A stretch of 64,000 nt of DNA from Gluconacetobacter azotocaptans (GTDB lineage Bacteria; Pseudomonadota; Alphaproteobacteria; Acetobacterales; Acetobacteraceae). Position numbers and translations under genes: made by a program. The stretch covers positions 248,001 to 312,000 of the forward strand of contig NZ_JABEQF010000004.1 of NCBI RefSeq assembly GCF_014174355.1, given 5' to 3'. Shown piece by piece: positions 45,990-55,237 of this stretch. The number at the start of each line of letters is the position of its first letter. Position 1 is the first letter of the stretch. Below the pieces are notes generated by a model. It did no database searches and had not been told where the DNA came from. It was given only the letters and a program-made list of their open reading frames with translations.

Positions 45990-46820
45990 ATGACGGGATC
46001 ATGTGGCCGGCGGTCGTTACTGGGTTGGACGGCGCTGGCGGCGACGGCGCCGTCGCTGGTGGCGCGCGCCGCGTCGGGTGGCGATGCGCTGATGCTGCGT
46101 GGGATCATCGCTTCGCCGAGCCGGCCGGCAGCGGACCGGGCGCGCGACCGCTGGCGGCATCCTTATGCGTCGCTGCGATTCTGGGGGCTGCGGCCCGGAA
46201 TGACCATCATCGACCTGCAACCGGGGGCTGGATACTGGACGCGGATTCTTGCCCCCTATGCCGCACGCACCGGGGGGACGTACATCGCCGGCCTGGGCGA
46301 CATGGGGGCCGGGCGGACGCGATTCGACGGGCAGTTCGGCGATGTGGCGCGGTACGGCCATATCCGCGACGTGGCCTTCGGCCCGGATTCGGGGGCGCTG
46401 GCCGCTCCGGCCAGCGTCGATCTGATCCTGACGGCGCGGGAAATTCATAACTGGATCGGCGGCGGGTATCTGGACCATGCGATGGGCGGGGTGGCCATGG
46501 CCCTGAAGCCGGGCGGAATCCTGGCGGTGGAGGAACATCGCGCCGACCCCGTCCCGCAGGAGGCCGGGGCCGCCAGCGGCTATGTCGCCATGGCAACGGT
46601 GGTGCAGGCGGCGGCCCATGCCGGACTGCGGCTGGAGGCGTCGTCCGAGATCAACGCCAACCCGCGCGACGACAAGAAACATCCGTTCGGCGTCTGGACC
46701 CTGCCGCCGACCCGCGCCAGTTCCGCCGGCGGCCAGCCCGATCCGGCCTTCGACCACGCGAAATACGATGCGATCGGCGAAAGCGACCGGATGACCCTGC
46801 GCTTCCGCAAGCCCGCCTGA
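45990..46820 (+). CDS. Tat-exported class I methyltransferase-like protein
   Basis: A 276-residue protein with an apparent twin-arginine signal (GRRSLLGWTALAATAPSLVARA, cleavage near residue 27). The mature part has a Rossmann methyltransferase fold: MTIIDLQPGAGYWTRILAPYA (motif I), SVDLILTAREIHNW and a LKPGGILAVEEHR block. This matches a group of predicted methyltransferases (COG4798-like) that carry export signals. A SAM-dependent enzyme outside the cytoplasm would be unusual, so the fold may be used differently. Reads away from mutS and converges with murJ. Confidence 0.75.
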   Translation: MTGSCGRRSLLGWTALAATAPSLVARAASGGDALMLRGIIASPSRPAADRARDRWRHPYASLRFWGLRPGMTIIDLQPGAGYWTRILAPYAARTGGTYIAGLGDMGAGRTRFDGQFGDVARYGHIRDVAFGPDSGALAAPASVDLILTAREIHNWIGGGYLDHAMGGVAMALKPGGILAVEEHRADPVPQEAGAASGYVAMATVVQAAAHAGLRLEASSEINANPRDDKKHPFGVWTLPPTRASSAGGQPDPAFDHAKYDAIGESDRMTLRFRKPA

Positions 46821-46824
46821 TCGG

Positions 46825-48426
46825 TCAGGCCGGTCGCCGCCGGCGGGCCAGCCGTGCCCGCACGGCGGCGACGACGGCCCGGTGGTCGATGACCCCCAGG
46901 GCCTGAAGCCCCACCCCGTACGCCGCCATGCCGGCCACGACCAGAAGCCCCAGGCACGCGATGCGCTGCCCGCCCGGCTGGATGGAAAGGCGCCCCAGCG
47001 GCGTCATGTCCAGCGCCGCCAGCACCGCCACCATGCCCACTGCCGCGACGCCCATCCGCGCGACGCGGGACAGGGTGGGGCCGCCCACCCGAAGGGCACC
47101 CCGGCGCGACAGCAGCACCACCAGCAGCAGCACGTTGACGGTCGCGGCGATGCTGCTGGCCAGCGGTGGGCCCATATGGGCAAGCGGCCGCATCAGGGCC
47201 AGGTTCAGCCCGAAGTTCAGCAGCAGCGTCGCCATGCCGATCCGCACCGGCGTCGCGGTGTCGCCGCGCGCGAAAAAGCCGGGGGACAGAACCTTGACCA
47301 GCACGAAGGCCGGCAGCCCCACGGCATAGGCGCGCAGCGACTGCGCCGACAGCGCGGCATCCCGCGCCGTGAATGCGCCATGGCCGAACAGGGTGGCCAT
47401 GATCGGTTCGGCCAGCACCACCAGCGCCAGCGCCGACGGCAGGGTCAGGATCAGGGCGTATTCGATCGCGCGGTTCTGCGTCGCGTGGGCGCTGTCGGCG
47501 TCATCCGCCGTGACGTGGCGGGTCAGCACCGGCAGCAACGTGGTCCCGGCGGCGGCCCCCAGCACCCCCAGCGGAAGCTGGTTCACGCGGTCGGCGAAAT
47601 ACATCAGCGACACGCTGCCGGGGGGCAGCAGGGTGCCGATCATCGTATCGACCATCAGGTTGATCTGGGTGATTCCGCTGCCCAGGCAGCCGATGGCCAT
47701 GCGCCCGATCAGGATGCGGATACGCGCGCTGAGATGCGGGGGCACCAGCGTCAGGCGGAATCCCGCCCGGCGGGTGGCCGCCAGCAACAACCCGAACTGC
47801 ACGACGCCCGAGGCCGTGATGCCCCAGGCCGAGGCCTCGGCCACGTCCCCGGTCAGGGGCGTCAGCACGAAGATCGCGGCGATGCCGATGACGTTGAACG
47901 TCACATAGGCCGCCGCCGCGACCCCGAAACGGTGCAACCCGTTCAGCACGCCCGAGACGAGCGCCGCCCCGCAGATCAGCACCAGATAGGGAAAGGTGAT
48001 GCGGCTGAGGGTCAGGGCCATGGCATAGCGGGTGCCCTCATGCGAAAATCCCGGCGCGATGACGCGCAGGACCAGCGGCATGAAGATCTCGCCCACCACG
48101 GCGATCAGGGTCAGCCAGGCCAGAAGGACGCTGAGCGTCTCGCTGGCGAAGCGACGGGCGGGTTCCTCGCCCTCGGCGGTCAGGGTGGCCGAGAACAGCG
48201 GCACGAACGCCGCGTTCAGCGCCCCCTCGCCGAACAGGCGGCGGAACATGTTCGGCAGGCGAAAGGCGATCTGATAGGCGTCCTGCACCGGTCCGGCCCC
48301 CAGGAACGCAGCAAGAAGCTGGTCGCGCACCAGGCCCAGCACGCGGCTGAGCATCGTCCAGCCGCCGACGGTAAGAAAACCTCTGAGCAAGGGGGGGACC
48401 TCCGGGCGGCATGACGCGCCGGCCAT
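46825..48426 (-). CDS. murJ: lipid II flippase MurJ
   Basis: Inner-membrane MOP-superfamily transporter that flips the peptidoglycan precursor lipid II. The 533-residue protein has about 14 membrane helices, the N-terminal LLRGFLTVGGWTMLSRVLGLVRD block with the conserved Arg residues, and FRLPNMFRRLFGEGALNAAFVPLF, which is diagnostic. The start may be further in, near the first LLRGF. Confidence 0.95.
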   Translation of the reverse strand: MAGASCRPEVPPLLRGFLTVGGWTMLSRVLGLVRDQLLAAFLGAGPVQDAYQIAFRLPNMFRRLFGEGALNAAFVPLFSATLTAEGEEPARRFASETLSVLLAWLTLIAVVGEIFMPLVLRVIAPGFSHEGTRYAMALTLSRITFPYLVLICGAALVSGVLNGLHRFGVAAAAYVTFNVIGIAAIFVLTPLTGDVAEASAWGITASGVVQFGLLLAATRRAGFRLTLVPPHLSARIRILIGRMAIGCLGSGITQINLMVDTMIGTLLPPGSVSLMYFADRVNQLPLGVLGAAAGTTLLPVLTRHVTADDADSAHATQNRAIEYALILTLPSALALVVLAEPIMATLFGHGAFTARDAALSAQSLRAYAVGLPAFVLVKVLSPGFFARGDTATPVRIGMATLLLNFGLNLALMRPLAHMGPPLASSIAATVNVLLLVVLLSRRGALRVGGPTLSRVARMGVAAVGMVAVLAALDMTPLGRLSIQPGGQRIACLGLLVVAGMAAYGVGLQALGVIDHRAVVAAVRARLARRRRPA

Positions 48427-48520
48427 GGGTGGCCGGGCGGGCGATGCACTGTCCTATGGGCGCGGGCCGGACGCAATCGCCACGCGCGGGGCGCGGGCGT
48501 TTGGCGCGGCGATCCGGGAT

Positions 48521-49006
48521 TCAGTGATCCAGGATCGTGCGTTCGATCGCCAGCCGCATGCGGCGCGATTCGGGCGACGTCGTGCTGACGAACCAGTCGG
48601 CCAGGTGCCCGTCGCGGCCGATCAGGTATTTGTAGAAATTCCAGCGCGGCCGCGACAGGAAGCCGCCTTCCTGGGCGATCCACCGGAACAGCGGCAGGCA
48701 GCCGTCGCCTTTGACATGGCTGCGTGCCGCCATGGGAAAGGTGACGTTGTAATTGCGGCTGCAGAAGGTGGCGATCTGCTCGGCCGTGCCGGGTTCCTGC
48801 TGGCCGAAATCGTTGGACGGCACGCCCACGATGGTCAGGTCATTGCCGCGATAGAACGACCACAGCGCCTGCAGGCCCTCGAATTGCGGGGTGAAGCCGC
48901 ATTTCGACGCGGTGTTCACGATCAGGACCGGCTTGCCGCGCAGGCCGCCAAGGTCGATCGTGCCGCCATCCAGGGCCGGAAGGGTGAAGTCGTATGCGGT
49001 CGTCAT
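48521..49006 (-). CDS. glutathione peroxidase family protein
   Basis: Thiol peroxidase of the thioredoxin fold. The 161-residue protein has the catalytic Cys in NTASKCGFTPQ, Gln and Trp sites in the blocks NDFGQQEPG and RWNFYKYL, and no selenocysteine codon. The ATG at 49006 gives the usual N-terminus MTTAYDF; an in-frame ATG 24 bases upstream is possible. Lies divergently from the nucleoside transporter gene. Glutathione supply is available from gshB in this window. Confidence 0.92.
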   Translation of the reverse strand: MTTAYDFTLPALDGGTIDLGGLRGKPVLIVNTASKCGFTPQFEGLQALWSFYRGNDLTIVGVPSNDFGQQEPGTAEQIATFCSRNYNVTFPMAARSHVKGDGCLPLFRWIAQEGGFLSRPRWNFYKYLIGRDGHLADWFVSTTSPESRRMRLAIERTILDH

Positions 49007-49147
49007 GGAACCGATTCTGTCTCTCGTCATCTTTCGTAAGGAAAGCCTAGAGCAGTTTCCCCCGCGTGCCCACCTGTTCACGGACGGTCTGGACAGCGTA
49101 ATCCGCAACGCACAGTGTCGTTACGGAATTGTATTGGCAGGGGTAGA

Positions 49148-50389
49148 ATGGCCGTCCTTCGGGGAGTTCTGGGTATTGCGGTCCTGATCGGCCTGGCGTT
49201 CGCCCTGTCGACCGACCGGCGGGAGATACGTATCCGGGTGGTTGCGGCGGCGGTCGCGATGCAGGTGGCGCTGGGCGGGCTGGTGTTGTTCGTCCCGGTC
49301 GGGCGGCAGGCGCTGCACGCCGTGTCCACCCTGGTGAACACCGTGCTGGGATACGGCACGCAGGGGACGGCCTTCCTGTTCGGCGGCCTGGTCGACGACC
49401 GGATGAACACGTTGTTCCCCGGCAACGGATTCATCTTCGCGCTGCGGATCCTGCCGCAGATCATCTACATCTCGGCGCTTATCGCCATTCTGTATTACTA
49501 TCGGGTCATGCAGCGCCTGGCGGCGTTCCTGGGCGGTGTGGTGCGGCGCGTGCTGGGGACCTCGACGATCGAGTCGTTTTCCGCCGTCACGACCATCTTC
49601 CTGGGCCAGAGCGAGATGCCGGTGGCCCTGCGGCCCTATGTCCCGCTGCTGACCCGCGCCGAACTGTTCGCGGTGATGTCCAGCGGCACGGCCTCGGTCG
49701 CGGGATCGGTGCTGGCGGGCTATGCGGGGCTGGGCGTGCCGATGGACTATCTGCTGGCCGCGTCCGTCATGGCCATTCCGGGCGGCCTGCTGTTCGCCAA
49801 GATCATCATGCCCACCCGCGAGGACACGCGGGTCACGCGCCTCGACCTCGCCTTCGGTCACGAGCATCCGGTGAACGTGTTCGAGGCCATCGCCGTCGGC
49901 TCGGCCAGCGGCGTCACGGTGGCGGTGGCGGTCGGCAGCATGCTGATCGCCTTCATCGGGCTGATCGCGCTGGCCAACGGCATGATCCATGGGCTGGGCG
50001 ACTGGCTGGGGATTGCCGGACTGTCGCTGGAACGCCTGTTCGGCGTCCTGTTCGCGCCGCTGGCGTGGCTGATCGGGGTGCCGTGGCATGAATGCGGCGT
50101 CGTCGGCGCGATCATGGGCCAGAAGCTGGTCTTCAACGAATTCGTCGCCTACCTCTCGCTCGCCCCGCATTTCCACCAGGCGACGCTGGACGCGCGGTCA
50201 CTGGCGATCGCCTCGTTCGCGTTGTGCGGGTTTTCCAACCTGTCGTCGGTGGGGATCCTGATCGCGGGGTTCGGCAGCGTCGCGCCGGAACGACGGGCCG
50301 AAATCGCGTCCATGGGCCTGCGCGCGGTGCTGGCGGGGTCCCTGTCGAATTTCATGAGCGCCACCATCGCCGGCATGTTCATCCTGTAG
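49148..50389 (+). CDS. concentrative nucleoside transporter, NupC/CNT family
   Basis: Proton- or sodium-coupled nucleoside importer in the inner membrane. The 413-residue protein has about ten hydrophobic helices, the CNT core (GFIFALRILPQIIYISALIAILYY, GQSEMPVALRPYVP, MSSGTASVAGSVLAGY) and the Asn/Ser motif near the end (GFSNLSSVGILIAGFG). ATG 49148 follows AGGGGTAG. Ends 8 bp before the gpsA stop codon, so the two genes converge. Specific substrates are not readable. Confidence 0.93.
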   Translation: MAVLRGVLGIAVLIGLAFALSTDRREIRIRVVAAAVAMQVALGGLVLFVPVGRQALHAVSTLVNTVLGYGTQGTAFLFGGLVDDRMNTLFPGNGFIFALRILPQIIYISALIAILYYYRVMQRLAAFLGGVVRRVLGTSTIESFSAVTTIFLGQSEMPVALRPYVPLLTRAELFAVMSSGTASVAGSVLAGYAGLGVPMDYLLAASVMAIPGGLLFAKIIMPTREDTRVTRLDLAFGHEHPVNVFEAIAVGSASGVTVAVAVGSMLIAFIGLIALANGMIHGLGDWLGIAGLSLERLFGVLFAPLAWLIGVPWHECGVVGAIMGQKLVFNEFVAYLSLAPHFHQATLDARSLAIASFALCGFSNLSSVGILIAGFGSVAPERRAEIASMGLRAVLAGSLSNFMSATIAGMFIL

Positions 50390-50397
50390 GGACGCGC

Positions 50398-51360
50398 CTA
50401 TTCCGTTCCCACGGGCCGGTTGAGCAGCCTGTCCCGCGCCGCCGGCAGGTCGATGTCGCCCGCCAGCAGCAGGGACATCGTTTCGATCACCGGCACGGCG
50501 ATGTCATGCGCGCGGGCCAGCGCCAGGATCGCCGGTGCGGTGGCCACGCCCTCGGCCACCGTGGTGCGCTGCCCCAGGATCGAGTCCAGCGTTTCGCCGC
50601 GTCCCAGCGCCAGGCCCAGGCTGAAATTGCGCGAGGACGGGCCGGTGCACGTCAGGATCAGGTCGCCGACGCCCGCCAGCCCCGACAGCGTAGCCATGCG
50701 CCCGCCCAGCCCCTCGGCCAGGCGGCCCAGTTCCGCCAGGCCCCGGGTCATCAGCGACGCCCGCGCGTTTTCGCCCAGGCCGGCGCCGATGGTGGCGCCG
50801 GCGGCGATGGCGATCACGTTCTTGGCCGCCCCGCCGATCTGCACGCCGATCGTGTCGTCACTGGCATAGAGGCGGAAGGTCGGGGTGGTCAGATGGTCGG
50901 CCAGACGACGCGCCAGTCCCCCGTCGTCGCAGGCCAGCACGGCGGCGGTCGGCAGGCCCTGTGCGACCTCGTGCGCGAAATTGGGGCCGGACAGCACGGC
51001 GCGCGGCAGGTCGGGATGGGCGTCGGCAATGATGTCGAGCGGCAGGGCCAGGCTGTCGCGTTCCACCCCCTTGCAACAGGCGACCATCGGACCGGCCGGA
51101 GGCACGTGGGCCAGCACCGCGCGCAGGTGCTGCATCGGCACCGCCAGCAGCACGGCGTCCGCCTGGGCGGGCATGGCCGACGTCACCGTGACCGAGGCCG
51201 GCAGCACGGCCGTGGGCAGGCGCGGCAGGGTGCGTTCGGCGGTCAGGGTTTCGGGCCGCCTGGCCCACAGGTGAACCTGCGCTCCGGCGCGGGCGGCCTG
51301 CGTCGCCAGCGCGATGCCCCAGGCCCCGGCGCCGATGACGGCGATGCGCGAAACGATCAT
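50398..51360 (-). CDS. gpsA: glycerol-3-phosphate dehydrogenase [NAD(P)+]
   Basis: Reduces dihydroxyacetone phosphate to glycerol-3-phosphate for phospholipid synthesis. The 320-residue protein has the NAD(P) motif GAGAWG at 10-15, the CKGVERD block, GPNFAHEVAQ and the catalytic-lysine motif GGAAKNVIAIAAG. It is third in the tsaD-rlmJ-gpsA run with a gap of 4 bp from rlmJ. Confidence 0.97.
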   Translation of the reverse strand: MIVSRIAVIGAGAWGIALATQAARAGAQVHLWARRPETLTAERTLPRLPTAVLPASVTVTSAMPAQADAVLLAVPMQHLRAVLAHVPPAGPMVACCKGVERDSLALPLDIIADAHPDLPRAVLSGPNFAHEVAQGLPTAAVLACDDGGLARRLADHLTTPTFRLYASDDTIGVQIGGAAKNVIAIAAGATIGAGLGENARASLMTRGLAELGRLAEGLGGRMATLSGLAGVGDLILTCTGPSSRNFSLGLALGRGETLDSILGQRTTVAEGVATAPAILALARAHDIAVPVIETMSLLLAGDIDLPAARDRLLNRPVGTE

Positions 51361-51364
51361 GATC

Positions 51365-52198
51365 CTATTCCTCGACGATCCGGGTGATGGCGGCTTCGCC
51401 CGTTCCGTCAGGCGACAGGTGGGTCAGGGCACGCATGGCCGGAAGGGCCTGTTCGGCGAAGCCGAAGGGCGGGCCCGCCACCAGCATCCCGCAGCCGTTC
51501 AGGCGCGACGGGTCCAGGGGGGGGCGCAGGGTCAAATCCACCGCGATGATGTCCCGCAGCCCCGAATCGCGCAGCGAATCGTGAAACGCCCGAACCGGGG
51601 CACGGTGCTTGATCGGGTACCAGGCCGCGACGGTCCCGTTGGCGAATCGGCGGCGCGCGGTGACGATTCCCGCCGCCAGGCGCTGAAATTCGTCGGGCTG
51701 CTCGAACGGCGGGTCGATCAGCACCAGCCCGCGCCGCGCGTCGCGCGGGGGCAGAAGGGCGCCCAGCGCGGCATAACCGTCGCGGGCATGGACCGAAACC
51801 TGGCTGTTGCCTGCAAAGAGGGCGCGCAGTGTCCGGCTGTCCTCGGGGTGGAGTTCGCAGCAGACCAGACGGTCCTGCGGGCGTAGCATCATGGCGGCGA
51901 TCTGCGGCGACCCGGGATAGAACGCCGGCGCCCCGGCCTGGCGGACCAGATTCAGATAAGGCGCAAGCGGCCCATCCGGCGTCGTGGCGCTGTCCAGCAG
52001 GCGCCCGATTCCCGAGCGCCATTCGCCGGTGCGCGAGGCCGAATCGCCGCTCAGATCGTAGCGCCCGATTCCGGCATGGGTGTCCAAAATCGAAAAGGGC
52101 GCGGGCTTGCGGCGCAGGGCCTGCACCAGCAGGACCAGCAGCACATGCTTCATGCAGTCGGCGAAATTGCCGGCGTGATAGGCGTGGCGGTAGTTCAT
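51365..52198 (-). CDS. rlmJ: 23S rRNA (adenine(2030)-N6)-methyltransferase RlmJ
   Basis: Methylates A2030 of 23S rRNA. The 277-residue protein has the characteristic N-terminus MNYRHAYHAGNFADCMKH, the SAM motif DTHAGIGRYDL and the N6-adenine catalytic motif as DPPFEQPDE. It lies between tsaD (9 bp gap) and gpsA (4 bp gap) on one strand. Confidence 0.94.
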   Translation of the reverse strand: MNYRHAYHAGNFADCMKHVLLVLLVQALRRKPAPFSILDTHAGIGRYDLSGDSASRTGEWRSGIGRLLDSATTPDGPLAPYLNLVRQAGAPAFYPGSPQIAAMMLRPQDRLVCCELHPEDSRTLRALFAGNSQVSVHARDGYAALGALLPPRDARRGLVLIDPPFEQPDEFQRLAAGIVTARRRFANGTVAAWYPIKHRAPVRAFHDSLRDSGLRDIIAVDLTLRPPLDPSRLNGCGMLVAGPPFGFAEQALPAMRALTHLSPDGTGEAAITRIVEE

Positions 52199-52207
52199 GC
52201 CGTGGGT

Positions 52208-53320
52208 CTAGCCCGGCAGGGCGGTCGTGGGAAACCGTTCGGCCATCTGTTCCAATGGCCACCGGGGCCGGGGCAGAAGGTCCAGATCGTCGGCGGGGGG
52301 CAGGCCCCGGGCATGCCGTTCGTGAAGGGTCTCGATCGCCGCCCAGGCGACCATGACGGCATTGTCGGTGCACAGGCGCAGAGGCGGGGCGGCGAAGGGC
52401 AGGCCGCGCGACGCCGCAAGGTCGGTCAGGCAGGCGCGCAGTCGGGTATTGGCCGCGACGCCGCCCGCCGCGACCAGCAGCGTCGCCTGGGGCATCATGT
52501 CCAGCGCGTGGGCGACGCGGTCGGCGACGATGTCGGCCACGGCATTCTGGAAACTGGCCGCAATGCCGGCGGCGGCGGCCCGGGGCAGCGCGCCGGCCGC
52601 GAACGGCGCCAGTTTCTGCGCCACCGCCGTCTTGAGGCCCGAGAACGAAAAATCACATCCCGGCCGGCCGAACAGCGGGCGGGGCAGGGGATAGGGCGCC
52701 GGATCGCCCTCGGCCGCCAGGACCTCGACCGCCGGCCCACCCGGCCAGCCCAGGCCGAGCATCTTGGCGACCTTGTCGAAGGCCTCGCCCGCCGCGTCGT
52801 CGATCGTGCCGCCCAGCTTGCGGTAGCGGCCCACGCCTTCGACGGCGATGCACTGGCAGTGCCCGCCCGACACCAGCAACAGCAGATAAGGAAAGGGCGC
52901 GCCGCCCGGCACCAGACCCGGCAGGCGGGCGGTCAGGGCATGGGCCTCGATATGGTTGACGGCCACGAACGGCCGGTCCAGCGCGACGGCCAACCCCTTG
53001 GCGACCCCCGCGCCGACGATCAGCCCGCCGATCAGGCCCGGGCCGGTGCTGGCCGCGATGGCGCCCAACCCGGACGGCGGCAGGCCGGCGCGGTCCAGGG
53101 TATGGCGCACCAGCGCCGGAAGGGCGGCCAGATGCGCGCGGGCGGCGATTTCGGGCACCACGCCGCCGAAGGGAATATGTCCGGATTGCGACAGCACGGC
53201 CTCGGCCAGGATGGTGCCGTCGGACGCGACGATGGCGCAGGCGGTATCGTCGCAGGACGATTCGATGGCCAGTACCGGCGTCGGTACGGCGGAGGCGGCG
53301 GGCGGGGGGGACATGATCAT
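52208..53320 (-). CDS. tsaD: tRNA N6-adenosine threonylcarbamoyltransferase TsaD
   Basis: Catalytic subunit that installs t6A37 on ANN-decoding tRNAs. The 370-residue protein has the ASKHA fold with SSCDDTACAI near the N-terminus, the metal motif HIEAH (His..His) in FVAVNHIEAHALTAR, the nucleotide loop VSGGHCQC and a C-terminal metal Asp in CTDNAVMVAW. The start is at ATG 53320 or 53314. The gene is divergent from hemC; their promoters share the roughly 70 bp between 53321 and 53391. Confidence 0.95.
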   Translation of the reverse strand: MIMSPPPAASAVPTPVLAIESSCDDTACAIVASDGTILAEAVLSQSGHIPFGGVVPEIAARAHLAALPALVRHTLDRAGLPPSGLGAIAASTGPGLIGGLIVGAGVAKGLAVALDRPFVAVNHIEAHALTARLPGLVPGGAPFPYLLLLVSGGHCQCIAVEGVGRYRKLGGTIDDAAGEAFDKVAKMLGLGWPGGPAVEVLAAEGDPAPYPLPRPLFGRPGCDFSFSGLKTAVAQKLAPFAAGALPRAAAAGIAASFQNAVADIVADRVAHALDMMPQATLLVAAGGVAANTRLRACLTDLAASRGLPFAAPPLRLCTDNAVMVAWAAIETLHERHARGLPPADDLDLLPRPRWPLEQMAERFPTTALPG

Positions 53321-53391
53321 TGCATAAAATACAGTTCCGCCGGGCGTTATGTCATCTTTCCTTCGCCTCGTCGCGGTAATAGAGACAGACC

Positions 53392-54471
53392 ATGGATTTT
53401 GCCCGATCTCCCGCCCCTGGTCCGTCATCCGCCCTGCAGAAGGTGGCGGCCGAAGCCGCCGCGCGTCAGAAGCAGGGGGTACAGCGCCCTGAAAGCCATC
53501 ATCGCCGGCAGTTGCCGCTGCGGGTGGGGACGCGGGCATCCCCCCTGGCGCTGGTGCAGACGCGTGCGTTCCTGACCGTGCTGACCCGGTTCTGCCCGGT
53601 GCTGCGCGACATGGGGGCGTTCCAGGAGCACCAGATCAACACGACCGGCGACCAGGTCCAGAACCGCCGACTGGCCGAGATCGGCGGCAAGGGCCTGTTC
53701 GCCAAGGAAATTCACGACGCGCTGTCCGACGGCCGCATCGACTTCGCGGTGCACAGCCTGAAGGATCTTGAAACCACCCTGCCGCCCGGGCTGGTGCTGG
53801 CCTGCACCTTGCGGCGCGAAGACGCGCGCGACGTGCTGATCCTGGGACCGGGCCTGGAAAAAGGGACGGCGGCGGACCCGTTCGCCGCGCTGCCGAAGGG
53901 GGCGCTGGTTGGCTGTGCCTCGGTCCGGCGGCAGGCGCAGATGCTGCATGTCCGCCCCGACCTGCGCTTCGGCCTGCTGCGCGGCAATGTGCAGACGCGA
54001 CTGGACAAGCTGGCGGCCCGCCAGTGCGACGCGACGCTGCTGGCCCTGGCCGGGCTGCGTCGCCTGGGCATGGAAGACCGCGCCGACATCGTTCTGGATC
54101 CCGAGATCATGGTGCCGGCGGCGGGCCAGGGCATTGTCGGCGTCACGGTCCGCGAGAGCGATCTGGAACTGCGCGAACTGCTGGCGGCGATCGAGGATTA
54201 CGAGGCCCGCGCCGTGGCCACGGCCGAGCGCGCGCTGCTGGCCGAACTGGATGGATCCTGCCGCACGCCCATCGGTGGCTATGCCCGCCTGGTGTGGGAC
54301 GAATCCAGCCAGGACCCGACCCTGCGCCTGACGGGCCTGGTGGCGCGGGAGGACGGGTCGTTCCTGCTGCGTCGCGTGGCCACCGGCGCCCCGGCCGATG
54401 CCGAGCACCTGGGGCGTGAACTGGGGCGCAGCCTGCGGGCCGACAGCCCGTCGGATATTTTTGCCGAGTGA
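53392..54471 (+). CDS. hemC: porphobilinogen deaminase (hydroxymethylbilane synthase)
   Basis: Condenses four porphobilinogens into hydroxymethylbilane for haem. The 359-residue protein has an unusual N-terminal extension of about 42 residues (rich in Ala/Gln/Arg) before the normal start LPLRVGTRASPLAL. The rest is typical: KDLE, the GNVQTRLDKL block, and the cofactor-bearing Cys in ELDGSCRTPIGG. ATG 53392 is the only good start, with GAGACAG just upstream. The gene overlaps hemD. Confidence 0.95.
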   Translation: MDFARSPAPGPSSALQKVAAEAAARQKQGVQRPESHHRRQLPLRVGTRASPLALVQTRAFLTVLTRFCPVLRDMGAFQEHQINTTGDQVQNRRLAEIGGKGLFAKEIHDALSDGRIDFAVHSLKDLETTLPPGLVLACTLRREDARDVLILGPGLEKGTAADPFAALPKGALVGCASVRRQAQMLHVRPDLRFGLLRGNVQTRLDKLAARQCDATLLALAGLRRLGMEDRADIVLDPEIMVPAAGQGIVGVTVRESDLELRELLAAIEDYEARAVATAERALLAELDGSCRTPIGGYARLVWDESSQDPTLRLTGLVAREDGSFLLRRVATGAPADAEHLGRELGRSLRADSPSDIFAE

Positions 54472-55201
54472 CCATCCGGTCGGGTCCGGCGTTCTGGTCA
54501 CCCGCCCCGAACCCGGCCTGAGCGAGACCCTGGCCGCCGTGCGGGCCCTGGGATGGCGCCCGTACGCCGCGCCGATGCTGCGGATCGGGATCCGTCCGCT
54601 TGCCTTGCCGGGCGGCCGGATGCAGGCCGTTCTGCTGACCAGCGGTCAGGCGATCGCCGCCCTGCCGGGGCGGATACCGCCGGACATGCCGATCCTTGCG
54701 GTCGGCGAGGCGACGGCGCGGCGTGCGCGCGAAGCTGGATTTGGCGATGTCACCACGGCCGGCGGAACGGCCGAGGCGCTGCTGGGCCTGGCCCGCACGC
54801 GACTGGACCCGCGGCACGGTTCGCTGCTGCTGGCGACGGCGCGGGGATATGGCGGTGTGCTGGTCTCGGGCCTGCGGCAGGCGGGATTCCAGGTCAGTCG
54901 CCGATGTGTCTATACGGTGGAGCCGGTCGGACGGCTGGGGGGCGATATCCTCGACGCCCTGGCGCAGGGGGCGGTGGAAGCTGCCCTGTTCTATTCCGCC
55001 GAGACGGCGCGCCAGTTTCTGGCGGCCCTGCCGCCGGATGCCGCCGGAAGGCTGGGCGGGGTCAGGGCGGTTGCGATATCCGCCGCCACGGCATCGGCCC
55101 TGGGCGGGGCGAGATGGCGGGCAATCGACATCGCCGACCGTCCGGACAGTGGGTCGATGCTGTCCCGACTGGGACAGTATCGGCAGATCGTCCCGGGCTG
55201 A
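54461..55201 (+). CDS. hemD: uroporphyrinogen-III synthase
   Basis: Cyclises hydroxymethylbilane to uroporphyrinogen III. The 246-residue protein, of the usual length, begins VGSGVLVTRPEPGLSETLAAVRALG, with the TRP motif near residue 14, and has an EALLGLA/GSLLLATARG hinge and FYSAETARQFL toward the C-terminus. The family diverges strongly, so it is called partly by context. The start is inferred as TTG 54461, 11 nt inside hemC; an ATG at 54398 gives a longer overlap. Confidence 0.85.
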   Translation: MPSDHPVGSGVLVTRPEPGLSETLAAVRALGWRPYAAPMLRIGIRPLALPGGRMQAVLLTSGQAIAALPGRIPPDMPILAVGEATARRAREAGFGDVTTAGGTAEALLGLARTRLDPRHGSLLLATARGYGGVLVSGLRQAGFQVSRRCVYTVEPVGRLGGDILDALAQGAVEAALFYSAETARQFLAALPPDAAGRLGGVRAVAISAATASALGGARWRAIDIADRPDSGSMLSRLGQYRQIVPG

Positions 55202-55202
55202 C

Positions 55203-55222
55203 CCGCGGCGTGCCGGCCGCGG
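55203..55222. terminator. hairpin between convergent hemD and secB
   Basis: CCGCGGC (55203-55209) pairs with GCCGCGG (55216-55222) around a six-base loop, just after the hemD stop codon and 16 bases before the secB stop codon. No T-run; termination is inferred from location. Confidence 0.4.
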
Positions 55223-55237
55223 ATCAGTCCGGCCGGA

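Noticed and set aside
40043-46450. A frame of about 2,100 codons on the plus strand opposite glnD and mutS
   Set aside because: It covers two well-conserved genes on the other strand and has the same low-complexity composition as other antisense shadows; no domains were seen.
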